Below, piece after piece: positions 41,359 through 50,567 of a stretch of DNA of 64,000 nt. How positions within the stretch are numbered: position 1 is the first letter of the stretch; each line of letters starts with the position of its first letter. The stretch covers positions 806,001 to 870,000 of the forward strand of contig OZ241868.1 in NCBI GenBank assembly GCA_965202905.1. Reading direction: 5' to 3'. The notes beneath the pieces are model-generated. The model worked only from the letters and a program-made list of their open reading frames with translations, did no database searches and was not told where the DNA came from. The DNA comes from CAYFYS01 sp965202905 (GTDB lineage: Bacteria; Pseudomonadota; Alphaproteobacteria; MPNO01). Position numbers and translations under genes: made by a program.

Positions 41359-41620
41359 GACCGATCCACCCTCCCCGTCTGGTGATTCTTTCGACCATAG
41401 AGCAGCCCGCGAAGGCTCGCCATAGAGGGGCTTGAGAGGGGCTCGAGAGGGGCTTGCGACGGATCTCCCGGCCAGTCGCGCCCGTCTCCGTCGGGGGTCG
41501 GGCGTCATACGGTCATCGCAGATTGGACTTCGCGGCCGCGGCCGGCCACAGTGCCGCCTCGATGGTCAACGAGGCCGGGCGGGCGGACATGTATCCGAAC
41601 AACGCGCAAAGGCTGCCGCC

Positions 41621-42871
41621 GTGACGGCCGGACCGCGCGACGTCACCATCGTCGGGGCCGGCATCATCGGCCTGTCGAGCGCGCTCGCGTTGCAGCGCCA
41701 CGGTCACCGGGTCACGCTGATCGACCGGCTGCCGCCGGGCGAAGGGACATCCTACGGCAATGCCGGCATGATTCAGGTCGATGCCTGCGTGCCGATCGCA
41801 ACCCCGGGCATCCTGTGGCAGGCGCCCAGGATGCTGCTCGACCCGGAGGGCCCGCTGGTGATCCGCTGGGCCTATCTGGCGCGCATCGCGCCGTGGCTTC
41901 TGCGCTTCGTCGCGGCCTCCAGGCCCGGCCGGGTCGAGGAGATCTCGTTTGCGCTGGCGGCTCTGCTCGACCGCGCCTGGGAGGCCTACCGGCCGCTGAT
42001 CGCCGCCTCCGGCGCCGGGGATCTGTTCCGCCCGACGGGCGAGCTCTACGTCTATCGCCGCATCCAGGCGTATGAAGACGCCCGGGCGGCGCACGACTTG
42101 CGCCGGCGGCGCGGCGTCGCGCTGGAGGAGCTCGGCCCGGAGGAGGTCCGTCGGCTCGAGCCGGCGCTCGCCAAGGATGTCGTCCGCGGGGTATTCTCGC
42201 CCGATTGCCATGTGCTCGCCAACCCGCTCGCGCTGTCGCAGCGCTTCGCCGCGGAGATCCGGCGCAACGGCGGCGCGATTCTGCGCGAGAGCGTCACCGA
42301 CATCGAGCCCGGACCGGACGGCCCCGCCGCGCTGATCACCGACAAGGGCCGGCATACGGTGGACCGGCTGGTGCTTGCCGCGGGCGCGTTCTCCAAGCGC
42401 CTGGCCGCCCGGCTCGGCGTCCGGCTGCCGCTCGATACCGAGCGCGGCTATCACCTGATGCTGCCCCGGCCCGGGGTCGATCTGCGCGTGCCGCTGCTGG
42501 TGGGCGATCACCGCTTCGGCATCATCCCGATGGCCGAGGGCGTCCGCCTCGCCGGCGCGTCCGAGCTCGGAGGCGTCCACGCCCCGCCCAACTACCGGCG
42601 CTCGCGCATGTTGGGCCCGATGGCCCGCAAGATCGTCCCCGACCTCGATATCGAGGACGGCGCGGAGTGGATGGGCCACCGCCCCTCGATGCCCGACAGC
42701 GTGCCGGTGATCGGCCGCGCGCCCGGTTCGGATCGCTGCGTGCTCGCCTTCGGCCACGGCCATCTCGGCCTGACCATGGGCGCCGTCACCGGCGACCTCG
42801 TCGCCGACCTCGTCGCCGGCCGCACCCCGCCCATCGACATGGCCCCTTACCGTGCGGACCGGTTCGCTTAG
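41621..42871 (+). CDS. FAD-dependent oxidoreductase (DadA-like)
   Basis: A 416-residue flavoprotein of the D-amino-acid dehydrogenase/glycine-oxidase superfamily. The Rossmann motif is VTIVGAGIIGLSSALALQRHG near residues 8-28, followed by the DadA-style SYGNAGMIQ and, at the end, MGHRPSMPDSVPVIGRAPGS and LAFGHGHLGLTMG. It would oxidise an amino acid or a cyclic amine, delivering electrons to quinone or O2. The GTG at 41621 starts the family sequence; the open frame upstream to 41432 does not look coding. It is separated by 263 bp from the divergent formyltransferase. Confidence 0.88.
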   Translation: MTAGPRDVTIVGAGIIGLSSALALQRHGHRVTLIDRLPPGEGTSYGNAGMIQVDACVPIATPGILWQAPRMLLDPEGPLVIRWAYLARIAPWLLRFVAASRPGRVEEISFALAALLDRAWEAYRPLIAASGAGDLFRPTGELYVYRRIQAYEDARAAHDLRRRRGVALEELGPEEVRRLEPALAKDVVRGVFSPDCHVLANPLALSQRFAAEIRRNGGAILRESVTDIEPGPDGPAALITDKGRHTVDRLVLAAGAFSKRLAARLGVRLPLDTERGYHLMLPRPGVDLRVPLLVGDHRFGIIPMAEGVRLAGASELGGVHAPPNYRRSRMLGPMARKIVPDLDIEDGAEWMGHRPSMPDSVPVIGRAPGSDRCVLAFGHGHLGLTMGAVTGDLVADLVAGRTPPIDMAPYRADRFA

Positions 42872-43011
42872 GTGATCGGCCGGCGGCGCGCACGGGGAAG
42901 ATCGGCCGGGGGTCGCGATCGCCCGGGCCATCGCCCCTCCCCTGTCTCGCCTCCCTGTCTCGCCTCGTTCGCAGCCAGCCTGTCGGAACGGTGGCGGGAA
43001 TCGAGCGTCGC

Positions 43012-44343
43012 TCAGGCGGCGAGGCGGTCGTAGCGCCGTTTGGCCAGCACGCTGGTCGGCCGTTGCGCCCGGCGCTCGGAAAGCAGCGAGCGGGCGAGTG
43101 CGATCCGTCCGGATTTCTCGGCCGCGTGGATCAGCGCCCGCTGGAAAAGGTCGCGCTGGGCGTTGCTGCCGCCGAGCGATCGGATCGCCCGCCGGCGCGG
43201 ATAGAGCAGATCGACCGCGATGTCCCAATCGCCGCGCCGATATGCCGCCATCGCCCGGCCGACGGCGAGCCCGACGCCGGCCATGACCGCGGCCTCCGGC
43301 TCGTCCGGGTCCGCGGCATAGCTCTCGGCGGCGGCGAGCAGCGACTCGAGGTCGCGGTCCCTGCCCGCGGCGGCCAGGGCCATCGCGTAATGGACATCGG
43401 CGAAGACGAGCTGCAGGTCCCCGGCCCGGCTCGCGGCGGCGGCGGCGACGGCTGTCCAGCGGTCGCCGACATCGACGCCCTCCTCCTCCAGCCGCCAGAG
43501 CAGCGAGACCGCGTTGCAGACATCGAGATACTCGACCGGCTCGGCCGGCGCGATCTCCTCATCGTAGAGCGCCAGCACGTCCTCGAAGCGCCCGAGTTCG
43601 AATTGGAACAGGGCGCGGTGCCACCACAGGTGATTGACCACCGCGTTGCACGCCCCGAAATTCGCCGCAAGCCCGCTGATCCAGTCGATCCCTTCCTGCT
43701 GGCGGCCGGTCATCTCCAGCACGTGGGAGACCGCATGGCACGACCAGAGGTCTTCCGGGTCGATCTCGACCGCCCGCCTTCCGCGCGCCTCGGCGGCTTC
43801 GTACTGCCCGCATTCCTCGAGCGCGAAGGCCTGCATACCGAGCACCTTGCCGTAATCCGGCACGCCGTCCCGCCAAGCCGGCGCGACGCGCTGCTGAACC
43901 TCGCACATACCGGCGTTGTCGCCGAAATAGAAGTTCCAGTACTCCGAGAGCTTGAGCGCGAGGACATCCAGCGGGTCCTCGATCAGGATCGAATCCCAGC
44001 GCGACAGCGCGGCAGCCGGATCGCCGCCGGCCCAGGCGGCCAGAGCCTCGACATGACGCCGCTCGCGCGCCGTGCCGCCTCGGGCCTCGATCGCCGCGCG
44101 GGCCGCCTCCAGCGAGGAGGCGGCCCGGCCGAGGAGCTTGCGATTGGCGAACAGCAACATGAAATAGCCGCGCAGCACATGGCCCAGGACCAGCCCCGGG
44201 TCCTCGCTGAGAGCGCCCTTGAGGTGATCGCCGGGATCGAGACGCAGGCCAAGGTAGGACCGCACCGCGCGATCGAAGTTTTCGACCGCCCGATCGTTCG
44301 CTGCGGTGATCGCGAGCCCGCGGCAGTCCCGTCTTTCCGCCAT
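43012..44343 (-). CDS. Tetratricopeptide-repeat protein 38 family
   Basis: A 443-residue all-helical protein of the TTC38-like family. It begins CRGLAITAANDRAVENFDRAVRSYL, and characteristic sections are VEALAAWAGGDPAAALSRWDSIL, GMQAFALEECGQYEAAEARGRRAVEIDP, AVSHVLEMTGRQQEGIDWI and NHLWWHRALFQFELGRFEDVLALYDEEI. The repeats should form a TPR superhelix. The function of the family is not known in bacteria. The ATG is at 44343 and the stop at 43012. It is divergent from the acyl-CoA dehydrogenase gene (73 bp between starts). Confidence 0.9.
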   Translation of the reverse strand: MAERRDCRGLAITAANDRAVENFDRAVRSYLGLRLDPGDHLKGALSEDPGLVLGHVLRGYFMLLFANRKLLGRAASSLEAARAAIEARGGTARERRHVEALAAWAGGDPAAALSRWDSILIEDPLDVLALKLSEYWNFYFGDNAGMCEVQQRVAPAWRDGVPDYGKVLGMQAFALEECGQYEAAEARGRRAVEIDPEDLWSCHAVSHVLEMTGRQQEGIDWISGLAANFGACNAVVNHLWWHRALFQFELGRFEDVLALYDEEIAPAEPVEYLDVCNAVSLLWRLEEEGVDVGDRWTAVAAAAASRAGDLQLVFADVHYAMALAAAGRDRDLESLLAAAESYAADPDEPEAAVMAGVGLAVGRAMAAYRRGDWDIAVDLLYPRRRAIRSLGGSNAQRDLFQRALIHAAEKSGRIALARSLLSERRAQRPTSVLAKRRYDRLAA

Positions 44344-44416
44344 GTCGATCCTTCCCGCCTCGCCAGACCCGGTCATCCAGGCTCGGTTATAATGGAAGCG
44401 CAAGAGGAGGCGAACC

Positions 44417-45628
44417 ATGGACTTCGAGCTCAGCCCGGAGCAGCGCGAACTCCAGCAGCGGGCCCGCGCGCTCGCCCAAGGCCCCATCGCCGCCCGCGCC
44501 GCGGAGATCGACGAGAGCCGCGATTACCCCTGGGACAACGTCGAAGCGCTTCGCGCGGCCGGGTTCATGGGCATGACGGTGCCGAAGGACTGTGGCGGGC
44601 CCGGTCTCGGCTATCTCGACGCGGCCCTGGTGATCGAGGAGATGGCCAAGGTCTGCGCGGTGACCGGGCGGATCGTGGTCGAGGCCAATATGGGCGCGAT
44701 CTCGGCGGTCATGGCCTATGGCGGCGAAGACCAGAAGCGGCAATGGGCGGCCGGCGTGCTCGGCGGCGACAAACCGGCGATCTGCATCACCGAGCCCGCG
44801 GCCGGAAGCGCCGCCTCGGAGATGCGTATGCGGGCCGACCGGCGCGGCGAGACCTATGTGCTCAACGGGATGAAGCACTGGATCACCGGCGGCGGGGTCT
44901 CGCGGCTGCACCTGATCTTCGCCCGGGTGTTCGACGCGCACGGCGCGGAGGAAGGCGTCGCCGGCTTCATCGCCGTTCGCGACGAGACGCCCGGCCTGGT
45001 GATCGGCGCGCGCGAGAAGACAATGGGCCTGCGGGGCATCCCGGAATCCGAGATCCATTGCCGCGACATGACGGTGCCCGCATCTGCGATGGTGACGCCG
45101 CCGCGCGGACCGGGCAAGGGATTCGCCGATCTGATGAACGCCTATAACAGCCAGCGCGTCGGCGCGGCGACCGTAGCGCTCGGGATCGCGGCGGGCGCCT
45201 GTGAGCACGCGCTCGCCTACGCCCGGACCCGCGAGCAGTTCGGCCGGCCGATCTGCGAGTTCCAGGGGCTGCAATGGATGCTGGCCGACATGTCGATCCA
45301 GATCGCCGCGGCGCGCGCCATGATCCATCGCGCTGCGGCCAGCGCTGCGGCCAGCGCCGGGAGCGGCTTCCCCGACGTGCTGCTCGCCGCCCAGGCCAAG
45401 GTGCTGGCCTCCGAGATGGCGATCAAGGTGACCAACGATGCGCTCCAGATCTTCGGCGCGGCGGGCTACTCCCAGTCCTGCCCGCTGGAGCGCATGGTGC
45501 GCGACGCCAGGATGTTCGCGATCGGCGGCGGCACCGTACAGATCCTGCGCACGGTGATCGCCAGCCGAATTCTCGATCGCCGCCTTCCGCAGACCCGCGA
45601 CGGCTACCTGCGCCCGGCGGCGGAATAG
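44417..45628 (+). CDS. Acyl-CoA dehydrogenase
   Basis: A 403-residue flavoprotein. Landmarks are the N-terminal MDFELSPEQRELQQRARALAQ, the FAD-binding stretch CITEPAAGSAASEMRM, LNGMKHWITGGGVS, and C-terminal YARTREQFGRPICEFQGLQWMLADM, SEMAIKVTNDALQIFGAAGYS with a Glu/Gly-rich base region. An AGGAGG ribosome site directly precedes the ATG. It oxidises an acyl-CoA with electrons to ETF. A tandem 12-bp duplication encodes the AAASAAASA stretch near residue 310. It is upstream of the murA block and may not be linked to it. Confidence 0.93.
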   Translation: MDFELSPEQRELQQRARALAQGPIAARAAEIDESRDYPWDNVEALRAAGFMGMTVPKDCGGPGLGYLDAALVIEEMAKVCAVTGRIVVEANMGAISAVMAYGGEDQKRQWAAGVLGGDKPAICITEPAAGSAASEMRMRADRRGETYVLNGMKHWITGGGVSRLHLIFARVFDAHGAEEGVAGFIAVRDETPGLVIGAREKTMGLRGIPESEIHCRDMTVPASAMVTPPRGPGKGFADLMNAYNSQRVGAATVALGIAAGACEHALAYARTREQFGRPICEFQGLQWMLADMSIQIAAARAMIHRAAASAAASAGSGFPDVLLAAQAKVLASEMAIKVTNDALQIFGAAGYSQSCPLERMVRDARMFAIGGGTVQILRTVIASRILDRRLPQTRDGYLRPAAE

Positions 45629-45635
45629 CCGCGCG

Positions 45636-45824
45636 ATGGCGGCGCGGAAAGGCGAGACCGGGAAAGGCGAGACCGGGAAAGCCGACAAAATTGCCGCGCG
45701 ACGGTCGCGCGAGGCGGCCGCCCTGCGCGAGAATCTCAGGCGGCGGAAGGCCCAGTCCCGCGCCCGCGCAGCGCAAGAGCCCGACTCCAGAGATTGCGAC
45801 GAGGACCCGGACGAGAACCCATAG
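45636..45824 (+). CDS. Small Arg/Lys-rich conserved protein upstream of murA
   Basis: A 62-residue basic protein with MAARKGETGKGETGKADKIAARRSREAAALRENLRRRKAQSRARAA and an acidic tail. The helical core LRENLRRRKAQSRAR resembles small hypothetical proteins found next to murA in Alphaproteobacteria. Function unknown; nucleic-acid or ribosome association is a guess from the charge. The GETGK pair results from an in-frame 15-bp duplication. It begins seven bases after the dehydrogenase stop and lies 81 bp before murA. Confidence 0.65.
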   Translation: MAARKGETGKGETGKADKIAARRSREAAALRENLRRRKAQSRARAAQEPDSRDCDEDPDENP

Positions 45825-45905
45825 GCGCAGATTGCCGGCTTTGGCCTCGCCGCGCGATGATATATCAAACGGCCGACACCGCGTTGATCCCGTGGACCAT
45901 GTCCT

Positions 45906-47177
45906 ATGGATGTAATCAAGCTGCGCGGCGGCGAGCGGCTGCGCGGCCGGATTCCGATTGCCGGCGCGAAGAACGCCGCCCTGCCGCTGATGGCCGCGAG
46001 CCTGTTGAGCGATGAGACGCTGCGGCTGGAGAACCTGCCCGGGGTGCGCGACATCCGCACCATGACCCGGCTGCTGGAGACGCTCGGCGTGCGGATCGAG
46101 GACGGCCCGGGCCCGGGCGCGGTCTCGTTCAACGCCGCGGGCGTCAACGACACCACCGCGCCTTACGATCTGGTGCGGCGCATGCGGGCGTCGGTGCTGG
46201 TCCTGGCGCCCCTGGTCGCCCGGTTCGGCCGCGCGCGGGTCTCGTTGCCGGGCGGCTGCGCGATCGGCGCCCGGCCGATCGATCTCCATCTCGACGCGCT
46301 GCGCCAGATGGGCGCGGAAATCGATCTTCAGGACGGCTATGTCCAGGCCCGCGCGCCCGACCGGCTGCAAGGGGCGGACATCACCTTTCCGTTCGTGTCG
46401 GTGGGCGCCAGCGAGAACGTGCTGATGGCCGCCTGTCTCGCGCGCGGCGAGACGGTGCTGCGCAATGTCGCGCGCGAGCCGGAGGTGGGCGATCTCGCCG
46501 CCTGCCTGTCCGCCATGGGAGCGCATATCGAAGGCATTGGCGCCGACACGCTGCGCATCCAGGGCCGCGACCGGCTCGAGGGTGGATCGCATCGGGTGAT
46601 CCCCGATCGGATCGAGTCGGGCACCTATGCGATCGCGGCCGCGATGACCGGCGGCGACGTGATGCTGACCGGCGCCCGCGCCGATACCCTGCGGGCGCTG
46701 CTGGATACGCTGTTCGAGGCCGGCGTCGGCATCGAGGAGAGCGAGCGCGGCGTCCGCGTCCGGGCCGCAGGCTGCCGGCCGGCCGCGATCGATCTGGTCA
46801 CCCAGCCCTATCCGGGGTTCCCGACCGATCTCCAGGCGCAGATCATGTCGCTGGCGACCGTCGCCGCCGGCGCCTCGCGCATCACCGAGACCATCTTCGA
46901 GAACCGCTTCATGCATGCGCCGGAGCTCTCCCGCATGGGCGCGGACATCAAGGTCCGCGGCGCGACCGCGCTGATCCGCGGGGCGGACCGGCTCAAGGGC
47001 GCGGCGGTGATGGCGACCGATTTGCGGGCCTCGGTCTCGCTGATTCTGGCGGGTCTGGTCGCCGACGGCGAGACCCTGGTCCATCGGGTCTATCACCTGG
47101 ACAGGGGATACGAGAAGATCGAGACCAAGCTTGCGGCCTGCGGGGCGCTGATCGAAAGGATCGCCGACGCGGGATGA
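45906..47177 (+). CDS. murA: UDP-N-acetylglucosamine 1-carboxyvinyltransferase
   Basis: A 423-residue EPSP-synthase-fold enzyme, the first committed step of peptidoglycan synthesis (transfers enolpyruvate from PEP to UDP-GlcNAc). The N-terminal IPIAGAKNAALPLMAASLLSDE, the catalytic-loop Cys in LPGGCAIGARPIDLHLD near residue 117, and the C-terminal QPYPGFPTDLQAQIMSLATVA and ENRFMHAPELSRMGADI are all present. It is full length. Its stop overlaps the DUF2948 start (ATGA), heading a conserved alphaproteobacterial operon with the his genes. Confidence 0.97.
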   Translation: MDVIKLRGGERLRGRIPIAGAKNAALPLMAASLLSDETLRLENLPGVRDIRTMTRLLETLGVRIEDGPGPGAVSFNAAGVNDTTAPYDLVRRMRASVLVLAPLVARFGRARVSLPGGCAIGARPIDLHLDALRQMGAEIDLQDGYVQARAPDRLQGADITFPFVSVGASENVLMAACLARGETVLRNVAREPEVGDLAACLSAMGAHIEGIGADTLRIQGRDRLEGGSHRVIPDRIESGTYAIAAAMTGGDVMLTGARADTLRALLDTLFEAGVGIEESERGVRVRAAGCRPAAIDLVTQPYPGFPTDLQAQIMSLATVAAGASRITETIFENRFMHAPELSRMGADIKVRGATALIRGADRLKGAAVMATDLRASVSLILAGLVADGETLVHRVYHLDRGYEKIETKLAACGALIERIADAG

Positions 47178-47629
47178 GCGCGCCGCTGAAACTCACCGCC
47201 AGGGACGAGGAAGACCTCGCGATCGTCTCGTCGTGCCTGCAGGATGCGATCGTACCGGCGGTCGAGATGAAGTTCCTGCCCGCCGAGCGGTGCTTCATTT
47301 TGATCTCCAGCCGGTTCGGCTGGGAGGACGCGGCCGGGGATGCGACCGGGGACACGACCGGGGATGCGGCCGAGGGCAAGGTGTACGAGCGGGTCAACTG
47401 CGCGGTCAGGTTCGACGGCGTCGCCTCGGTCAAGCACCGGAACATCGACCGGAACGCCCGGAACGCCATTCTGTCTTTGCTCGCCATTCGGCCCGGCCGG
47501 GGTTATATCGACCTGATTTTTTCGGGCGGCGGCATGATCCGTCTGGCGGCGGGCGCGATCGACTGCCGATTGGACGACCTCGATCATCGCTGGCCCACCC
47601 GCTGGAAGCCCAGCCACGATCAGGGTTGA
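47174..47629 (+). CDS. DUF2948 family protein
   Basis: A 151-residue soluble protein. It starts with the DUF2948 pattern LKLTARDEEDLAIVSSCLQDAIVPAVEMKFLPAERCFILISSRFGWE and ends IDLIFSGGGMIRLAAGAIDCRLDDLDHRWPTRWKP. A DATGDTTGDAAEG stretch near residue 57 is a short in-frame tandem repeat typical of this region's duplications. The family sits between murA and hisG in many Alphaproteobacteria; the function is unknown. It is coupled to murA by ATGA. Confidence 0.88.
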   Translation: MSAPLKLTARDEEDLAIVSSCLQDAIVPAVEMKFLPAERCFILISSRFGWEDAAGDATGDTTGDAAEGKVYERVNCAVRFDGVASVKHRNIDRNARNAILSLLAIRPGRGYIDLIFSGGGMIRLAAGAIDCRLDDLDHRWPTRWKPSHDQG

Positions 47630-47635
47630 GCCGGT

Positions 47636-48307
47636 ATGCCGGATCAGGATGCGAACGACAGGCTGGTGATCGCCGTGCCGCGCGGCCGGATCCTGAGCGA
47701 ACTCAAGCCGCTGCTCGACCGGGTCGGCGTCGAGCCGGAGCCGGCGTTCGCGCGCGATGACGCGCGGCAGCTCCGCTTCGCCACGAACGCCGACGGGGTG
47801 ATGATCATCCGCGTGCGCAGCTTCGACGTCGCGACGTTCGTCGCCTTCGGCGCGGCCCATCTGGGAGTGGCCGGCAACGACGTGCTGATGGAGTTCGACT
47901 ACCCCGAGCTCTATGCGCCGCTCGACCTCGGTATCGGCCGCTGCCGGATGGCCGTCGCCGCCACCGCCGAACTGCTTGCCAGCGAAGATCCTGCGCGGTG
48001 GAGCCATGTCCGGGTGGCGACGAAATACCCGGCGATCACGCGGCGCCATTTCGCCGGGCGCGGGGTGCAGGCGGAGTGCATCAAGCTCAACGGCGCGCTG
48101 GAGCTCGCCCCGCGGCTCGGGCTGTGCCGGCGCATCGTCGATTTGGTCTCGACCGGTAACACGCTGCGCGCCAACGGGCTGGTCGAGGTCGAGACCATCG
48201 CCGGGATCAGCTCACGGCTTGCGGTCAACCGCGCCGCGCTCAAGACCCGGCCGGACGAGATCGGCGGCTGGATCGACCGGTTCCGGGACGCGGTCGATGC
48301 CGCTTAG
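47636..48307 (+). CDS. hisG: ATP phosphoribosyltransferase, short form
   Basis: A 223-residue HisG, first enzyme of histidine biosynthesis (PRPP + ATP). Motifs are LVIAVPRGRILSELKPLLDR and the PRPP-binding region DLVSTGNTLRANGLVEVETIAGISSRL. The length lacks the C-terminal regulatory ACT domain of long HisG, so it should be a short form that needs HisZ, encoded elsewhere. Start at the ATG 47636, seven bases after DUF2948. Its 3' end overlaps hisD by 11 bp. Confidence 0.95.
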   Translation: MPDQDANDRLVIAVPRGRILSELKPLLDRVGVEPEPAFARDDARQLRFATNADGVMIIRVRSFDVATFVAFGAAHLGVAGNDVLMEFDYPELYAPLDLGIGRCRMAVAATAELLASEDPARWSHVRVATKYPAITRRHFAGRGVQAECIKLNGALELAPRLGLCRRIVDLVSTGNTLRANGLVEVETIAGISSRLAVNRAALKTRPDEIGGWIDRFRDAVDAA

Positions 48308-49604
48308 GCTCGATGCCGGCGCGGCCGGCTTCGAGCGGGCCTTCGCCGCCTTCGTCGAGGGCCGGCAGGCGGCCGGGCAGGATGTCGCCGCCGACATCGC
48401 CCGGATCGTCGCCCGGATCGTCGCCGACATCCAGGCCCGCGGCGATGCCGCCCTGGTCGATCTCACCGCCGCACATGACCGCTTCCGGGTCGCCGAGGCG
48501 GCTGCGCTCGCGGTCCCGGCCGCCGAGATCGGCGCCGCCCGCGCGGCCTGTTCGCCGGATGTGATCGCCGCGCTGGACCAGGCTGCCGCGCGCATCGTCG
48601 CCTTCCATGAACGACAGGTTCCCGAGCCACAGTCCTGGCGCGATGCGGCCGGCGTCAGCCTGGGCGCGCGCTGGACGCCGCTCGACGCCGTGGGGATCTA
48701 CGTGCCGGGCGGCACGGCCGCCTATCCGAGCTCGGTGCTGATGAACGCCCTCCCCGCCCGGATTGCCGGCGTAGGGCGGATCGCGATGGCCGTGCCGGCG
48801 CCCGAAGGCAGGCTCGACCCGCTCGTCCTGGCCGCCGCGGAGATCGCCGGCATCGACGAAATCTGGCGCATCGGCGGCGCTCAGGCGGTCGCGGCGCTCG
48901 CCTGCGGCACCGCGAGCATCGCCGCGGTCGATAAGATCACCGGGCCCGGCAACGCCTATGTCGCCGAGGCCAAGCGCCAGGTCTTCGGCAGGGTCGGCAT
49001 CGATTTGATCGCCGGCCCTTCGGAGATCCTGATCGTCGCCGACGCCGCCAACGATCCGGCATGGATCGCCGCCGACCTGCTCTCCCAGGCCGAGCACGAC
49101 ACGCTCGCCCGGCCCATTCTGATCACCGACGACGCCGGCTTTGCCGATACCGTCGCGGCCGCCGCCGAGACGCTGCTCGAACGGCTGCCGCGCGCGGACA
49201 TCGCCCGGCGGAGCTGGCGGGATTGCGGAGCAGTGATCGTGCTGGCCTCGATCGAGGACGCGCCGGCGCTGATCGACCGCGTCGCCCCGGAACACCTGGA
49301 ACTCGCCTGCGAGGACCCGGAGGGGATCGCCTCGCGGGTCCGCCATGCCGGGGCGATCTTCCTCGGGCGCCATACGCCGGAGGCTATCGGCGACTATGTC
49401 GCGGGGCCCAACCATGTGCTGCCGACCTCGCGCAGCGCGCGGTTCGCATCGGGCCTGGGCGTGCTCGACTTCCTCAAGCGCACGACGATCGTGCGTTGCG
49501 ACGAGGCCGCGCTGGCGGCGATCGGCCCGGCGGCGGTCAAGCTCGCCGAAGCCGAAGGGCTCGACGCCCATGCGCTGTCGCTGACGATCCGGCTGGACGG
49601 CTAG
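48297..49604 (+). CDS. hisD: Histidinol dehydrogenase
   Basis: A 435-residue Zn/NAD enzyme making histidine from histidinol. Recognisable are VGIYVPGGTAAYPSSVLMNALPARIAGV, RIGGAQAVAALACGTASI, DKITGPGNAYVAEAKRQVFG, the catalytic DLLSQAEHDTLA and VAPEHLEL with the two His of the active site, and GPNHVLPTSRSARFASGLGV. It starts at an ATG inside the hisG end (11-bp overlap). The N-terminus is slightly long (RIVARIVADIQ tandem). Confidence 0.97.
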   Translation: MPLRLDAGAAGFERAFAAFVEGRQAAGQDVAADIARIVARIVADIQARGDAALVDLTAAHDRFRVAEAAALAVPAAEIGAARAACSPDVIAALDQAAARIVAFHERQVPEPQSWRDAAGVSLGARWTPLDAVGIYVPGGTAAYPSSVLMNALPARIAGVGRIAMAVPAPEGRLDPLVLAAAEIAGIDEIWRIGGAQAVAALACGTASIAAVDKITGPGNAYVAEAKRQVFGRVGIDLIAGPSEILIVADAANDPAWIAADLLSQAEHDTLARPILITDDAGFADTVAAAAETLLERLPRADIARRSWRDCGAVIVLASIEDAPALIDRVAPEHLELACEDPEGIASRVRHAGAIFLGRHTPEAIGDYVAGPNHVLPTSRSARFASGLGVLDFLKRTTIVRCDEAALAAIGPAAVKLAEAEGLDAHALSLTIRLDG

Positions 49605-49605
49605 G

Positions 49606-50085
49606 ATGCCCGGCAAGGGCGCCCGTCGCCTGGAGCGGATCACGCTGGACGACGGCCCCGTCGTCAGGCGCAGCCCCGAGGTCGAGCATGAGCGCCGCGT
49701 GGCGATCTTCGACCTGCTGGAGGAAAACGACTTCGCGCCGGTCGATGGCAAGGAGGGCCCCTACCACCTGACCATCGCGATCGAGGAGAACCGGCTGGTT
49801 TTCGATGTCGCCGATACCGAAGATTCACGGATCGTCCGGGTGCGGCTGCCCCTGACGCCCTTCCGCGGGATCGTGCGCGACTATTTCACGGTTTGCGAGG
49901 CCTATTACGATGCGATCAAGACCGCGCCCCCTTCCCGGATCGAGGCGATCGACATGGGCCGGCGCGGACTCCACGACGAGGGCGCCGAGCTTCTGAAGGA
50001 ACGGCTCGCGGCCAGGATCGGAGTCGACGCCGATACCGCGCGCCGCCTGTTCACGCTGATCTGCGTGCTCCATGTCCGGGGCTGA
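49606..50085 (+). CDS. UPF0262 family protein
   Basis: A 159-residue protein with the UPF0262 landmarks: LERITLDDGPVVRRSPEVEHERRVAIFDLLEENDFAPVDG, YHLTIAIEENRLVFDV, RVRLPLTPFRGIVRDYFTVCEAYYDAIKTAPPSRIEAIDMGRRGLHDEGAELL. The family is alphaproteobacterial and follows hisD in most genomes; its function is unknown. It begins one base after hisD, so the two are coupled. Confidence 0.93.
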   Translation: MPGKGARRLERITLDDGPVVRRSPEVEHERRVAIFDLLEENDFAPVDGKEGPYHLTIAIEENRLVFDVADTEDSRIVRVRLPLTPFRGIVRDYFTVCEAYYDAIKTAPPSRIEAIDMGRRGLHDEGAELLKERLAARIGVDADTARRLFTLICVLHVRG

Positions 50086-50105
50086 ACGAGGCGAGGGCCG
50101 ACGAG

Positions 50106-50567
50106 ATGCCGCCGCTTGCCAGGGCCGACAGCGTTTTGTTCGTGTGCAGCGAGAACGCCTTGCGCTCGCCGATGGCCGAGGCGATCGCCAAGAAGATGTG
50201 CGGGACCGGCGTGTTCGTCGATTCCGTCGGCATCCGCGCCGGGGAGATCGATCCCTTCGTGGTCGAGATCCTGGCCGAGATCGGCGTCGAGGCTTCGGGC
50301 CATGTCGCCAAGCGGCTGGTCGATCTGATGGACACCTCCTTCGACCTCGTCGTCTCGCTGTCGCCGGAAGCCCATCATCAGGCGCTGGAGCTCACCCGGA
50401 CCAGCGCGATCGAAGTCGAGTTCTGGAAAATCATGGACCCCTCGCTGATCGAGGGGAACCGGGACGCCAGGCTGGCGGCGTATCGCGCGCTGCGCGACAG
50501 CCTGACGGATCGGATCAGGGACCGGCTGTGCGCTCATCCCCCGTCTCCCCCGTCGGGCGGGCAGTGA
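50106..50567 (+). CDS. Low-molecular-weight phosphotyrosine-phosphatase-like protein
   Basis: A 153-residue protein with the LMW-PTP/arsenate-reductase P-loop CSENALRS (Cys14, Arg20), that is CX5R, right after the first strand VLFVC. The C-terminal FWKIMDPSLIEGNRDARLAAYRALRDSLTDRI contains the DP pair used as general acid. It is usually located between UPF0262 and infA/maf in Alphaproteobacteria. It may act as a protein-tyrosine phosphatase; substrate unknown. The stop overlaps the next small ORF by four bases. Confidence 0.88.
   Translation: MPPLARADSVLFVCSENALRSPMAEAIAKKMCGTGVFVDSVGIRAGEIDPFVVEILAEIGVEASGHVAKRLVDLMDTSFDLVVSLSPEAHHQALELTRTSAIEVEFWKIMDPSLIEGNRDARLAAYRALRDSLTDRIRDRLCAHPPSPPSGGQ

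Noticed and set aside
42205..45147. A 980-codon plus-strand ORF
   Set aside because: It overlaps the DadA-like, TPR and acyl-CoA dehydrogenase genes in wrong frames and has no recognisable domain.
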